A stretch of 55,218 bases of DNA from Thraustochytrium sp. TN22 (Eukaryota; Sar; Bigyra; Thraustochytrida; Thraustochytriidae): positions 260,112 to 315,329 of the forward strand of contig JABLUY010000008.1 in the NCBI GenBank assembly GCA_013306675.1, in the 5' to 3' direction. The notes beneath the pieces were generated by a model. That model saw only the letters and a list, made by a program, of their open reading frames with translations, ran no database searches and had not been told where the DNA came from. Within the stretch, counting starts at the first letter, position 1. Each line of letters starts with the position of its first letter. Below are positions 1-8,973 of this stretch, piece by piece. The position numbers and the translations under genes are program-made.

Positions 1-531
1 GTTGCCGTCCTTGCCGCCGTACTTGACCTTGAGTGCCGGGACTTGCTGGCTGACAATTTTAGCTTATTCTGGTCTGCTCTATTATAGCGGCTAAAATAAT
101 TATAAATAAATTTAATATCCAAAATTCTGAAAAACAAATTGTTTTACTTTAGTTTTGTATCAATTTTTATTGTTCAATAAAATCTAAATGGTTTATTTGT
201 TGGTATTTTAATGGATTTCACTCTATTTCAAATTTTCTAAGTAGTTTTTTTAAACTCTCTGCATAAGATCATAAGAATTTCAACTTGGATGGCTACTTTG
301 CTCATTAGAAACGACATCTTTTGCTCAGGGGTGACTCCGGGAGGCTCTTCGAGTTGCTTCCAAGGCTTATGCGTCGAGATAAGCGCGCCGCGATGCTTCC
401 AGGGCTTCCCAGCGCATCGGGTTTACTGCGTCTGGAACCAACCCACCGTCGACCTCTTCAGGAGACAGCCAGCAAGCAAGTCCCGGCCCTGAAGGTCAAG
501 TCAAGCCAAGTACGGCGGCAGGGACGGCATC
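1..531. repeat. Imperfect inverted repeat enclosing an AT-rich island
   Basis: Bases 1-52 reappear in reverse complement at about 466-531, with two short insertions in the right arm; the left arm may continue outside the window. Between the arms, about 57-290 is strikingly AT-rich (long A/T runs) in an otherwise very GC-rich sequence. The right arm and the sequence just after it read as VKYGGRDGIVHVTSGEV in one frame, so the arms look like copies of a coding fragment. No protein is recognised inside the island. It could be organellar or viral DNA captured during a rearrangement. Confidence 0.55.
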
Positions 532-758
532 GTCCACGTCACCAGCGGCGAGGTGCTCAGCAGCTACTACAGCGCCGCCTGCCAGGGCCCAGGCTGCAGG
601 GCAAGGGAAAGGCGTGACCGGCGCAGTGACCGCCTGCCTGACCGTTCGGAACACACGGCCGTCCGTACCCGGCCGGGCATGCGGCGTCATCACCGGCTGT
701 GGAGTCCCACTCCTTGACCAGCACCAGGCTAGGCCAGCCAGCAGACCATGAATAAAGA

Positions 759-891
759 GCTAGTACTGGCCGAGCTGCTCAGGTGGCGAGGGGTAGGGCC
801 GCCGTGGGCGAGCCCGGGCCCGCCGAGCATCCAGTCTGACATTTCCAGGCTGGCCCCGCGCCGCCTGAGCAGCTCGGGAAGTACTGGCTAG
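759..891. repeat. MITE-like hairpin with about 30-bp inverted arms
   Basis: The left arm (about 759-790, containing GTACTGGCCGAGCTGCTCAG) is matched by a reverse-complement arm at about 857-891 (containing CTGAGCAGCTCGGGAAGTAC), with a few mismatches and about 65 bp between. The outer ends carry GCTAG-type sequence. No coding capacity is seen. It could be a short non-autonomous DNA transposon or a transcribed stem-loop; a single copy cannot separate these. Confidence 0.45.
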
Positions 892-1203
892 CACGATAGA
901 TGTTGAGGGGTGGACACGAGTTCATACAGCGATGCTTCCATGCAGCAGGAACAGCGCCTGAGCTATATCCAGGTGGCCGAGCCTGCGGCGTTTGTCAAGG
1001 AGTCGGACTCGGCATCTGCACGGGCTCATGATGACCGCGTTGCGAGCTGAGGATAGATAACAGGGCAAGCCTCTTGCGCGGGACGAATCCTGCGCCATGT
1101 CGCCGTGCATAACACCGCGTTGCTGGCGTGCATCAGCCTCCACACAGATGACCGAGCTCGCTTCGACGATTCCGACCTGGCAAGCCAGCCACCCCTCTAC
1201 TTG
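892..1203. other. Intergenic, nothing recognised
   Basis: Between the hairpin and the retroelement fossil there are only short open frames without recognisable similarity. It may include further decayed retroelement sequence, but nothing supports a call. Confidence 0.4.
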
Positions 1204-2634
1204 CTAGTCTCTGCACCACCTGTCTGCCAAACAAAAAAAATCGATGGAGCTTAGCTGCCCTCCGTGTGCTGAGCAAGCTCGAGAATGGAAACAGGGCGTG
1301 ACGAGCACGGAGATGGCTTGTCTGGTGAGGTCCTGCGCCGCGATCAGCGTCTGCGCGGCCTCCGGTACATGGCCTGCCGTGATGGTGATGCGCCTCTTGC
1401 GCCCATGTTCGTCCTTCACTAACTTAGTACGGTGAGTTGACCTTGGCCCTGGACGTGCATGTGCGCCTTGTTCGCCGTCTTGATGCTTGGGCCTTGCATC
1501 TTTTTGTAGTTCTTCAACAGATCCCGCCGTGGGGTGATGGTGTGCGAGCAGGCTGAGTGAAAGAGCGCGTACTCTCCCGCGTCCATGCCGTCCTCCACGT
1601 GGGCGTTGCTGTCTTCTGTGGCCATGAAGGCAAAGCCTTGGTCGATGGGTCCGTCTAGCAAGCTCGAGTAAGCACTGGAATCTTGCTTACTCTTCGTCTT
1701 CTTGCTGTTGTTGCGACCGTTGGCTTCGGTTTGGGGCTTGTCGTTGCCCTTGCGCTTCCTGGACCTCGCACGCGCAACCTTGCGGCACGCGCCAATGTCG
1801 TGGGTGGTGGAGTCGCAGTGATTGCAGTAAGCCTGTTTCAGGGGCCACTGTGCCTGCTTGTGTCCGACGACTCCGCAGCGCCAGCAGGTGTCGTTTTGAC
1901 CGTTGGGGTGCTGCCTCTGGTGGGCCGACATGGCTTGCGCGCTGCTGTCTACGGTCTTCTGCGATGTAGTGTCGTCCTTCGCCATGATGTGAGAAAGCAT
2001 GTTCCGCATCATTTGCTGTAGGTGCTTGGGGCTGAACTGGTTGATCTCGTCGAGCTGAGTGGTGAAGTTCGCGGCATAGGTGCTTTGCTGCTTTCTGATG
2101 TTGTGGAGGGCGATCAGTGCCGCGAAGTGTGCCGGCTGAAGGTCTTGGCTCATCAGCTCCTGCGAAATGAGGGTAAACTTCCACAGCCAGGAGTCCAACT
2201 CATCCTTGGACGTGAACGCCTTGTCCACCTTGACTGGATCCAGGTGCTTCATCAGCTGGTCCATGATGAAGACGGCATGTCGAGCCGATTTCGGCTCCAT
2301 CCTCTCCTTGATCAGGGTCCAGGCAACGGTCCCCGAGAAGTCCGGGTTGTCCATGGGGTTATTGACGATCGACCGGTACTTGGGGCCTAGCGCCGTCTGC
2401 AACATCGAGTACAACCTGTTGTCTCGACGTGTATGCTCATCCTGATCTTCCAGCAGCTCTAGCTGGTCCGGGTGGCACTGTTCTACCCTCGCAAATGAGG
2501 TGAAGAGGTTCTTCCAGTCCGGGTATTCTTCTTCGAAATTTCCCGTCACCTTGGGCAGCGGCGGCTTCCAGTCGTTGGACATCCTTGTAGATCTACCACT
2601 TGTTCTGCTTGGCTCAGAATCGAGTTGATGGGTC

Positions 2635-2644
2635 GCTCATAACC
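2635..2644 (-). other. Primer-binding site, initiator-tRNA anticodon-half type
   Basis: The minus strand reads GGTTATGAGC immediately inside the LTR. This is the complement of the anticodon loop and stem of initiator tRNA-Met (CAU anticodon), the same primer region used by Drosophila copia, rather than the tRNA 3' end used by most retroelements. Confidence 0.6.
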
Positions 2645-3152
2645 TAATGGAAGGATTGGTGAAGTGATGGTAGAAATGAAACTCTCCCAATGATGTCTTT
2701 ATTGGCAAACGAAAAAGAAAAGACCCGCCCCTCCACCGCTGTCGCGGCAGAGAGGTCGGGGCGAGAAAGGTTGGGTTTGAGCGCACGCTTCTGCCTGGCG
2801 CTCTTCTGCTTCTCGCTCGCTGGGATCCTCGCTCTCTGGCGATTCAGATCTGCTCGCGGTCGGCATTGGTTGCTCGGCGAGCTTGGATCCCTCGGCGAGA
2901 ACCTTGGCGTCATGGGACGCCACATCGTCCCCCCCCGGGTCGTCATAGATGCCCCCCCCCCGGGGCTGCTGTGGCCTGCCGTGCTCGCGTCGTCCGTGCT
3001 GCCCCTGATCCAAGTAACCAAGTAACTTACTTTGTGTGTGCACGATCAGGTGCGCGAACGAGCTTCTCACAACAAGCTTCCGGCGGGTCTCATCTCGACC
3101 GTGGGCTCGACGACTTTGTCATCTTCATTGACCGGCCTCCATCCGTCCAATA
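2645..3152 (-). repeat. Copia-type LTR (5' LTR of the fossil)
   Basis: About 508 bp, placed by the adjacent primer-binding site on one side and by the end of its similarity to 47913-48279 on the other. The ends are short inverted repeats related to TGTTGGA/TCCAACA types. A minus-strand AATAAA at about 2690 sits where an LTR polyadenylation signal is expected. Boundaries are inferred. Confidence 0.6.
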
Positions 3153-4128
3153 AAGTCCAAGCAAGCCACGCACGCCCAAAAGAAGGTGCCACGCGCACTG
3201 TAAGCAGCGTGCTCGTGAAGTGGTTGAGTTGACCCATGGTATGCTGAGGGAGACGAGACGGAGAGGATTGATTAGTCGCAATCAGAAAGTTGTGCTGGCC
3301 GGTCGGCTTTGTTCCACAGGTGATAAGCGATCTTAAAAAAGTCGATCATGGCCGCGGGAAACCATCGTTCACACCCCTTGCCGAAGCTCTGGGTCGACCT
3401 TGCACTCCGAGGAACCGAGTGTGGTCGCGGCGTGCGCAAGCGCGCGCCGGTGCTTGGCGCCCACCAAGGTGGGCAGGCAGCGCGGAAGTTGCATCCCCTT
3501 AAAAATCTCGGCCTAAAGTTCAATTGCGCTGCCCCTCGAGGCAGGCTCACGTGCGCGCTCGCTTGCGAGACCAGAGCGCCTTGCGGCGCTAGCCCTGCCC
3601 TACACTTATATGGCGTTGGCTCTCGCCGGTCGGCTTTGTGGCAGCCATGACGTACGTGCCCAGTCTTCAAGGCAGTGTTTGCTTCGACGCTGAAAGTATG
3701 ATCCACTCACTGTCGCCCACTCTCTTGATACATACACTCTGAAGTAGGCGGGCAACTCCAAGTGGGGTGTCGCAAAATGTGTTTGTTCTCAAGACAGCCA
3801 AGGAAGGCAAGGCTCCGCGCGTCACGACCAACCAACCACCCCAAACAGGCAAATATTGGATCAGTCCTCCACGTCACTTGAAGTTTGCTTGGTTGCGTGC
3901 AAGCGTCGTTGCTTGCAAGTGTGGTTGCTTGCTAGCTTGGTTGCGCTTTGGGATTGCTGACTCGGCTCAGGTGTCAGGTGTCGAAAAGGTCAGACGCATC
4001 GGGAAGCCCTCGCAAAAAGTCATTGGCTCGTTTTGCACGCACGACAACTTGCTCTCGCACAGGGAGCGCGGCGCTCAGAGCGACGACATCATGCGCGCGT
4101 CACGCAGCGCACCGCTGGCTTCTTGTGA
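3153..4128. other. Intergenic, no gene seen
   Basis: About 1 kb between the LTR and the 3' end of the threonine deaminase gene. Only short overlapping frames occur. A stretch at about 3885-3950 repeats TTGCTTGCAAG/TTGGTTGCG-like words. A phrase GCCGGTCGGCTTTG occurs twice (about 3298 and 3629), suggesting old local duplication. Nothing else is recognised. Confidence 0.4.
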
Positions 4129-5958
4129 TTAGTCCTTGTTGGGGCGCTGGATGAGAAATTTGTGATAGGCCTCGTTGGCGGTCTCCTCGACAAAGTAAAA
4201 GCCGAGGTCGCGGAGGAAGTTGTCGATGGCGTCAGAGTTCGCGTCAGAGGGGTCGGGCTGGAGGCCGACGAGGACGCGGCCGACATCGGCGCCGTGGTTA
4301 CGGTAGTGGAAGAGGGAGATGTTAAAGGAGCGGCTGGAGGAGGTGTTTACCTTCTCAAGAAACTCGCGCAGGGCGCCCGGACGCTCGGGGAACTCGCAGC
4401 GGAAGAGGCGCTCGGTGCCGGGCGCGAGCGCGCGGCCGCCGGCGAGGTGACGGATGTGGGTCTTGGCGAGGTCGTTCTCGCGCAGGTCGAAAACGGTGTA
4501 GGCATCCTCGGCGCGCAGGTCGGAGAGAACCTTCTCGCGGTCCTCGACGGAAACGGCCTGGAAGTTGAGGATGACGTTGGCGACGCCGTCGTTGGAAGGG
4601 TCGAAGCGATAGGAGAACTCGGTGAGGTTGCGCGGAAAGATCTTGGTGTAGAGCTCCCAGAAGGCGCCGCGCGCCTCGGGAATGGAGACAGCGACGAGGT
4701 TTTCGGAGGAGTCGGCGCGCTCGGAGACGTAGCGGAGGCGGTCAAAGTCCATGTTGGCGCCGGAGCAGACAGCGACGAGCGTCTTGCCCTGGACGCCAGT
4801 GGTGGCGACGTAGCGCACGAGGCCGGCAATACCGAGTGCGCCCGCAGGCTCGAAGACGGTGCGCGTGTCGTTGAAGCCGGCCTTGATGGCGGCGCAAATC
4901 TCATCGGTGGTGCAAGTGACCATGCCGTCGCAGAGCTCCTTTACGAGCGCGAAGGTGTTCTTGCCGACGGTGCGCACGGAGGCGCCGTCGGCGAAGAGGC
5001 CGACCTGCGGCAGCGTGACGACCTCGCCGGCGGCGAGTGAGGCAGTCATGCCGGCGGCGTCCTGGGCCTCGACGCCGATCATGCGCACGTTAGGCATGAC
5101 CTTCTTCATGTAGGTAGAGACGCCGGCCAGGAGACCACCTCCGCCGACGCAGCAAAAGACAGCATCCAGGTTCTTCTTCTTGTCGTTGGGCAGTTGCCTG
5201 ACGATCTCCATGGCGATGGTGCCCTGGCCGCAGATGGTCATCGGGTCGTCGAAGGGGTGGATGAGGGTGCGGCCCTCGGCCGCCAGACGCATGGCCTCGG
5301 CCTGCGCCTCGTCGTAGTTGTTGCCCACAAGCAGCACATTGCCGCCGTACTTGCGCACGGCGTCCACCTTGATGGCGGGCGTGGCCTTGGGCATGCAGAT
5401 GACGGCGTCCACGCCCAGGTTCTGCGCGCTGAGCGCCACACCCTGCGCGTGGTTACCGGCGGAGCACGCCACGATGCCCTTATCAAGGCGCTCGCGCGGT
5501 AGGCTCATGATCTTGTTGTACGCGCCGCGCAGCTTGAACGAGTGCACGGGCTGCTGGTCCTCTCGCTTCAGGTACACGTCGTTGCCCAGGATGCGCGAGA
5601 GCGTCGCGGCGTACTGGAGGTCCGTCTCCTTGCACACGTCGTACACCACGCTCTGCGCCTCTAGAATGCCGCGAAGGTAGTCGTCAATGAGCGCATCGCG
5701 CTGCAGCATCTGCAGCCCGCTCTCGCGCAGGCTCACGGGCCGCTGCGCTGTGAGCGCCTCGGACAGGTCTGGCGGCCACGTCCCAGAGGTCGTGCGCGGC
5801 AGCGGCTGCACCTTTTGTCCTCCCTGGTCCTTGCTGCCTCCGCTCGCGGCGCTCGCCAGCGCGCGCGCCGCGCCGCCGCGCCGGCCCGCGGCCCTGGCCG
5901 CGCTGGCGGCCCTGGCCGCGGCGCCGCCCGCGGCGCCCAGCGCGCTGCCGCGCGCCAT
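4129..5958 (-). CDS. ilvA: Threonine deaminase (biosynthetic, two ACT-like domains)
   Basis: PLP enzyme that converts threonine to 2-oxobutyrate and ammonia, the first committed step of isoleucine synthesis. With the start at 5958 the protein has 609 residues. The PLP lysine is K142 in HSFKLRGAYN; the phosphate-binding loops are SAGNHAQG (about 166-173) and VGGGGLLAG (271-279). The catalytic domain is followed by two ACT-like modules (about 425-600; FRCEFPERPGALREFLEKV starts the second), which in this family bind isoleucine and valine for feedback control. Residues 1-45 are rich in Ala, Arg and Ser with almost no acidic residues, as in a mitochondrial or plastid presequence. The frame stays open upstream to 6303, but that part is low-complexity and an unlikely start. 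The gene diverges from the one at 6675. Confidence 0.93.
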   Translation of the reverse strand: MARGSALGAAGGAAARAASAARAAGRRGGAARALASAASGGSKDQGGQKVQPLPRTTSGTWPPDLSEALTAQRPVSLRESGLQMLQRDALIDDYLRGILEAQSVVYDVCKETDLQYAATLSRILGNDVYLKREDQQPVHSFKLRGAYNKIMSLPRERLDKGIVACSAGNHAQGVALSAQNLGVDAVICMPKATPAIKVDAVRKYGGNVLLVGNNYDEAQAEAMRLAAEGRTLIHPFDDPMTICGQGTIAMEIVRQLPNDKKKNLDAVFCCVGGGGLLAGVSTYMKKVMPNVRMIGVEAQDAAGMTASLAAGEVVTLPQVGLFADGASVRTVGKNTFALVKELCDGMVTCTTDEICAAIKAGFNDTRTVFEPAGALGIAGLVRYVATTGVQGKTLVAVCSGANMDFDRLRYVSERADSSENLVAVSIPEARGAFWELYTKIFPRNLTEFSYRFDPSNDGVANVILNFQAVSVEDREKVLSDLRAEDAYTVFDLRENDLAKTHIRHLAGGRALAPGTERLFRCEFPERPGALREFLEKVNTSSSRSFNISLFHYRNHGADVGRVLVGLQPDPSDANSDAIDNFLRDLGFYFVEETANEAYHKFLIQRPNKD

Positions 5959-6674
5959 GCTGCCCGCTGCCGCGCGCGCGTCCGCTGCCTGCGCCTGCCT
6001 GCGCCTGCCTGCGCCTGCGCCCGCGCGCCCGCGCGCCCGCCCGCCGCCGTTGCCGCCGCTGCGCGCCGCCTGCCGCCGCCCGCGCGCGCGATTGAATTGC
6101 TTGCAGTCGTCGGGACGGGCTGCGCCGACTCGGGCTGCCACTGCCAGTGTATGCAGGTGCTGACCACTGTGCGGTGCAGGCACGGATGCCGGAACGCCGC
6201 GACGGAGCCCACCCCGCCCGCCCACCCCGCCCGCCCACCCCGCCCGCCCCGCCCTGCCCGTACGGCACTCACTGTCACTGTCAGGCTGCGACTTGAACCG
6301 CAACCGCGCCGCGCCCGTTCCACAACCGCCGCGCGCCGGCCGGTATCCTGCGGGCCCGCCGCGGCGGGCGGGCGCGGCGCCACGAGCGGCTCGGGCGCTG
6401 CGCCTCGTCTCCTCGTCTCCTCGCCTCTCGCTCCCGCCCGCCGGGCGCGCGGCAGACCGCAGCGCCGCGCGGGCGGGCGGGCAGCGGAGCAGGCGAGCAG
6501 CCGGCGCGGGTCGACGGCCCGGCGGCAGGCCGGCCGAAGCGGAAGTGGGAGCGGAGGTGAGAGGCGAGGCGCGGCGCGGCGAGGGCTGGGCTGTGCGGCC
6601 CCGGACGCTCGAGGAGGCGCACCAGCGGCGGCGGCGGCGGCGGCGACGGCGGCAGCGGCAGCAGCGGAGGGGGG
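5959..6674. other. Divergent GC-rich 5' region with short tandem repeats
   Basis: Shared upstream region of the threonine deaminase (-) and the myristoylated repeat protein (+). It contains GCCTGC-type repeats at about 5990-6025, three copies of a 13-bp CCACCCCGCCCGC unit at about 6209-6251, and a GGC run at about 6625-6670. It is probably a bidirectional promoter; no core element is identifiable. Confidence 0.45.
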
Positions 6675-6799
6675 ATGGGCCAGTTCAGGTCCTGCCTCGA
6701 GCAGGAGGATGATTTCGCGCCGCCCCTGAACGCAGCGGCGCGCTCGTCGCAGTCGGCCGCGGACACGCGCAACAAGCCCACCGCTGGGGCCACCTCGCA

Positions 6800-6833
<34 letters not shown>

Positions 6834-7592
6834 GCAGCTGCAAGCGGTGGCGCGGCGGGCGCTTCTACGAGCGGCGACAAGCCACCGTCTTATGTCGAAG
6901 CGGCGCGCAACATTCAGGAGACGGCAAAGGCCAGTGGTGACGACGACGCCAAGGCCAAGAAGGAGGCCGAGGAGGCCAAGGCCAAGGCGGACGCTGAGGC
7001 CAAGGCCACGAAGGAGGCCGAGGAGGCCAAGGCCAAGGCGGACGCTGAGGCCAAGGCCAAGAAGGAGGCCGAGGAGGCCAAGGCCAAGGCGGACGCTGAG
7101 GCCAAGGCCAACATGGAGGCCGAGGAAGCCAAGGCCAAGGCGGACGCTGAGGCCAAGGCCAAGAAGGAGGCCGAGGAGGCCAAGGCCAAGGCGGACGCTG
7201 AGGCCAAGGCCAAGAAGGAGGCCGAGGAGGCCAAGGCCAAGGCGGACGCTGAGGCCAAGGCCAAGAAGGAGGCCGAGGAAGCCGAGGCCAAGGCGGACGC
7301 TGAGGCCAAGGCCAAGGCAGACGCCGAGGCCAAGGCCAAGGCGGATGCCGAGGCCAAGGCCGATGACGCCAAGCCTTCGGAGGCCGCGGCACCTGCCCCG
7401 AGTGCGCCGGGCCAGGCTGCGGAGACAGAGACGGGGGCCGTGGCGGAGGCGGAGCCCACCTCGGCGGAGCCGAACTCTGCGGAGGATGGCGCGGAGGGGG
7501 CGGCCACGACGACAGAGGGCGGCGAGGCGCCCAAGCCCAAGTCTAAGAACCGTAAGCGGCGGAAGAAGAAGAAGCCTTCGGCGAAGAACTGA
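6675..7592 (+). CDS. Myristoylation-signal, Ala/Lys/Glu-repeat protein (MARCKS-like composition)
   Basis: 305 residues. The start MGQFRSC is a good N-myristoylation context (Gly2, Ser6) with Cys7 available for palmitoylation. After a QTQTQT run come seven copies of a 17-residue unit, AKAKKEAEEAKAKADAE (residues 92-210), then two shorter AKAKADAE units; this should form a long charged single helix or coiled coil. An acidic, Ala/Pro-rich part follows, and the last 19 residues are strongly basic (NRKRRKKKK). Lipidated N terminus, Ala/Glu/Lys-rich body and basic cluster resemble metazoan MARCKS in design, so a peripheral plasma-membrane protein binding acidic lipids is a reasonable inference. There is no sequence homology to prove it. 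The repeat keeps several other frames open, which are shadows. Confidence 0.75.
6948..7352 (+). repeat. Coding minisatellite, 51-bp unit x7 plus 24-bp unit x2
   Basis: Seven near-identical 51-bp units (6948-7304) are followed by two 24-bp partial units (7305-7352) in frame. Differences are few, mostly in the fourth and fifth codons (KK, TK, NM), so the array was expanded or homogenised recently. Confidence 0.9.
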
Positions 7593-7938
7593 GCTTGACG
7601 CCACGTCCCTGCCTGCGGCTTGCAGTGAACTGTGCTCGCTGGTTCCCCCTTCTCTCTCTCAAGGAGCAAGGCAGGCAATGTAGACACACACATACAACCC
7701 CCCACCTCCAACTCCCTCGTCCACTTCCTGCTGCACCTCTCCGCAACACGACGTCGTATACCTTTTTCTGCATGATGGGGCTCCGGCCTGCACGACATAC
7801 CCTGTTTGACTGACCGGACGACATTGACGATGATCCATTCCTCTTTCTCTTTCTTGCACTGGGCCCGACTGCGTTGTAGACTGGCATCGCTTCGATGATT
7901 GCTTCGTGCTGTCAAACCCGAAAGCGAGCAAAGTAACC
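7593..7938. other. Intergenic between two plus-strand genes
   Basis: About 350 bp with pyrimidine-rich tracts (CTTCTCTCTCTC near 7650, CACACACA near 7685). It should hold the 3' end of the repeat-protein gene and the promoter of the kinase gene. No defined signal is seen. Confidence 0.4.
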
Positions 7939-8808
7939 ATGCCGGAGCTCGTGCTGGTCAAGTTGGGCGGCGGGGCCATCACGGACAAGCGCCGACTGTG
8001 TGCGGCGAACGACGCCGGTATCGAGGAGCTCGTGAGCGCCGTGGCGGCCGTGTACCGCAGCGGCCGCGATGTCATCCTCGTGCATGGCGCCGGGTCCTTT
8101 GGCCACTTGCGCTGCCGCGCCTGGCAGGTGCAGCGCGGCCGCGCTGCCGACGAGGCGGCCGCTGCACTCCCGCTGGACGGCGACGGCCTCGGATGCGCGT
8201 CGCAGGACGAGGCGGTGGCGCGCGTGAGGGCGGACCTGCTCGAGTTGCACGCGCGCGTGCTGGGCGCCTTGCAGCGCGCAGGCGTGCCAGCGCGCAGCAG
8301 AGCCCCGCACCAGGTGGGCATCCGAAATACCGGCCTCGAGCTGAAGGCCGACCTCGTTGCGCTCTTCGACGGCCATCGCCAGCCCGAGCGCTTCGTTGAC
8401 GTGACCTTGGGCGACGTCGTCGATTGCGACGCGCCCCGCGACTTTGGTGTGCTCTCCGGCGATGACCTCATGGCGCGCCTCGCTCTCGACCTGCCTGCCA
8501 CCACGCGCGCCGTCTTCGCCGTTGAGGGTGTCGACGGCCTCTTGCGCGCCGCGCCTGTGCCGGGCTTGCCGCAAGACGTCGTGCCCGAATGGCATCCCGA
8601 CGACCCGCTTCCAGGCGCCGAGCATGACGACTCCATCGACGTCACCGGCGGCATCTTCCTCAAGGTGCATCGTGCCGGCGCCATGGCTCGCCACGGGGTC
8701 AGCACCCTCCTCGTGCGTGCTACGCGGGATTGCACGGAGCGAGCCTGCATGGGCGAGCGTGCAGGGGGCACGCTCATCACCATGCCTGCCGCGCCATTGA
8801 GCTCATGA
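7939..8808 (+). CDS. IPK: Isopentenyl phosphate kinase
   Basis: Amino-acid-kinase-fold enzyme that phosphorylates isopentenyl phosphate to isopentenyl diphosphate. From the ATG at 7939 it has 289 residues. Visible family motifs: VKLGGGAITDK (7-17, phosphate-binding loop with the invariant lysines), VHGAGSFGH (48-56, where the last His is the IPK-specific residue contacting the substrate phosphate), GVLSGDDLMA in the middle, DVTGGIFLK, and AGGTLI at the end. The GSFGH and SGDD motifs separate IPK from acetylglutamate and fosfomycin kinases. An upstream in-frame ATG at 7906 would add 11 residues; the second has the better context and aligns with the family start. Known from archaea, plants and scattered eukaryotes, where it recycles isopentenyl phosphate for isoprenoid synthesis. 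Convergent with the gene at 8974. Confidence 0.9.
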   Translation: MPELVLVKLGGGAITDKRRLCAANDAGIEELVSAVAAVYRSGRDVILVHGAGSFGHLRCRAWQVQRGRAADEAAAALPLDGDGLGCASQDEAVARVRADLLELHARVLGALQRAGVPARSRAPHQVGIRNTGLELKADLVALFDGHRQPERFVDVTLGDVVDCDAPRDFGVLSGDDLMARLALDLPATTRAVFAVEGVDGLLRAAPVPGLPQDVVPEWHPDDPLPGAEHDDSIDVTGGIFLKVHRAGAMARHGVSTLLVRATRDCTERACMGERAGGTLITMPAAPLSS

Positions 8809-8973
8809 CGACCACGAGCCCCGCCTCCCTCGGCCCTGAGCTGTCTCGCCAAGAAAAATGAAGCCTTGGGCAAGATAAACGATAAACCCTCAGCAGCAGA
8901 CATTTTGTTACACACAATTCGGAGAAGAGCCTCAGAATGCGCTCGCACAGGAGCATCCGCCCAGCGCACCCCA

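Larger units (their letters stand above)
1204..3152 (-). mobile_element. Ty1/copia LTR-retrotransposon fossil (LTR, PBS, gag, start of protease)
   Basis: The element reads on the minus strand. From its 5' side it shows an LTR (about 2645-3152), a primer-binding site directly next to it, a gag region starting at 2582 with a UBN2/copia-type capsid followed by a CCHC-like zinc knuckle and a basic stretch, then a copia-type aspartic-protease region running towards 1204. The later pol parts (integrase, reverse transcriptase, RNase H) and a second flanking LTR are not seen. It is broken and incomplete. A related LTR relic lies at 47913-48279; the two are well diverged, so the family is old here. 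Confidence 0.75.

Noticed and set aside
4162-5040. A 292-residue plus-strand frame inside threonine deaminase
   Set aside because: It is the complement of a well-conserved coding region; composition is Gly/Glu/Val-rich and family-free.
5959-6303. N-terminal extension of threonine deaminase to 6303
   Set aside because: The extra 115 residues are Gly/Arg/Ala low complexity; starting at 5958 gives a normal targeting peptide.
5733-7604. A 623-residue minus-strand frame opposite the repeat protein
   Set aside because: It is the antisense of the 51-bp repeat and GC-rich spacer; its product is an artificial Leu/Gly/Arg repeat with no motif, while the plus frame has a sensible start and end.
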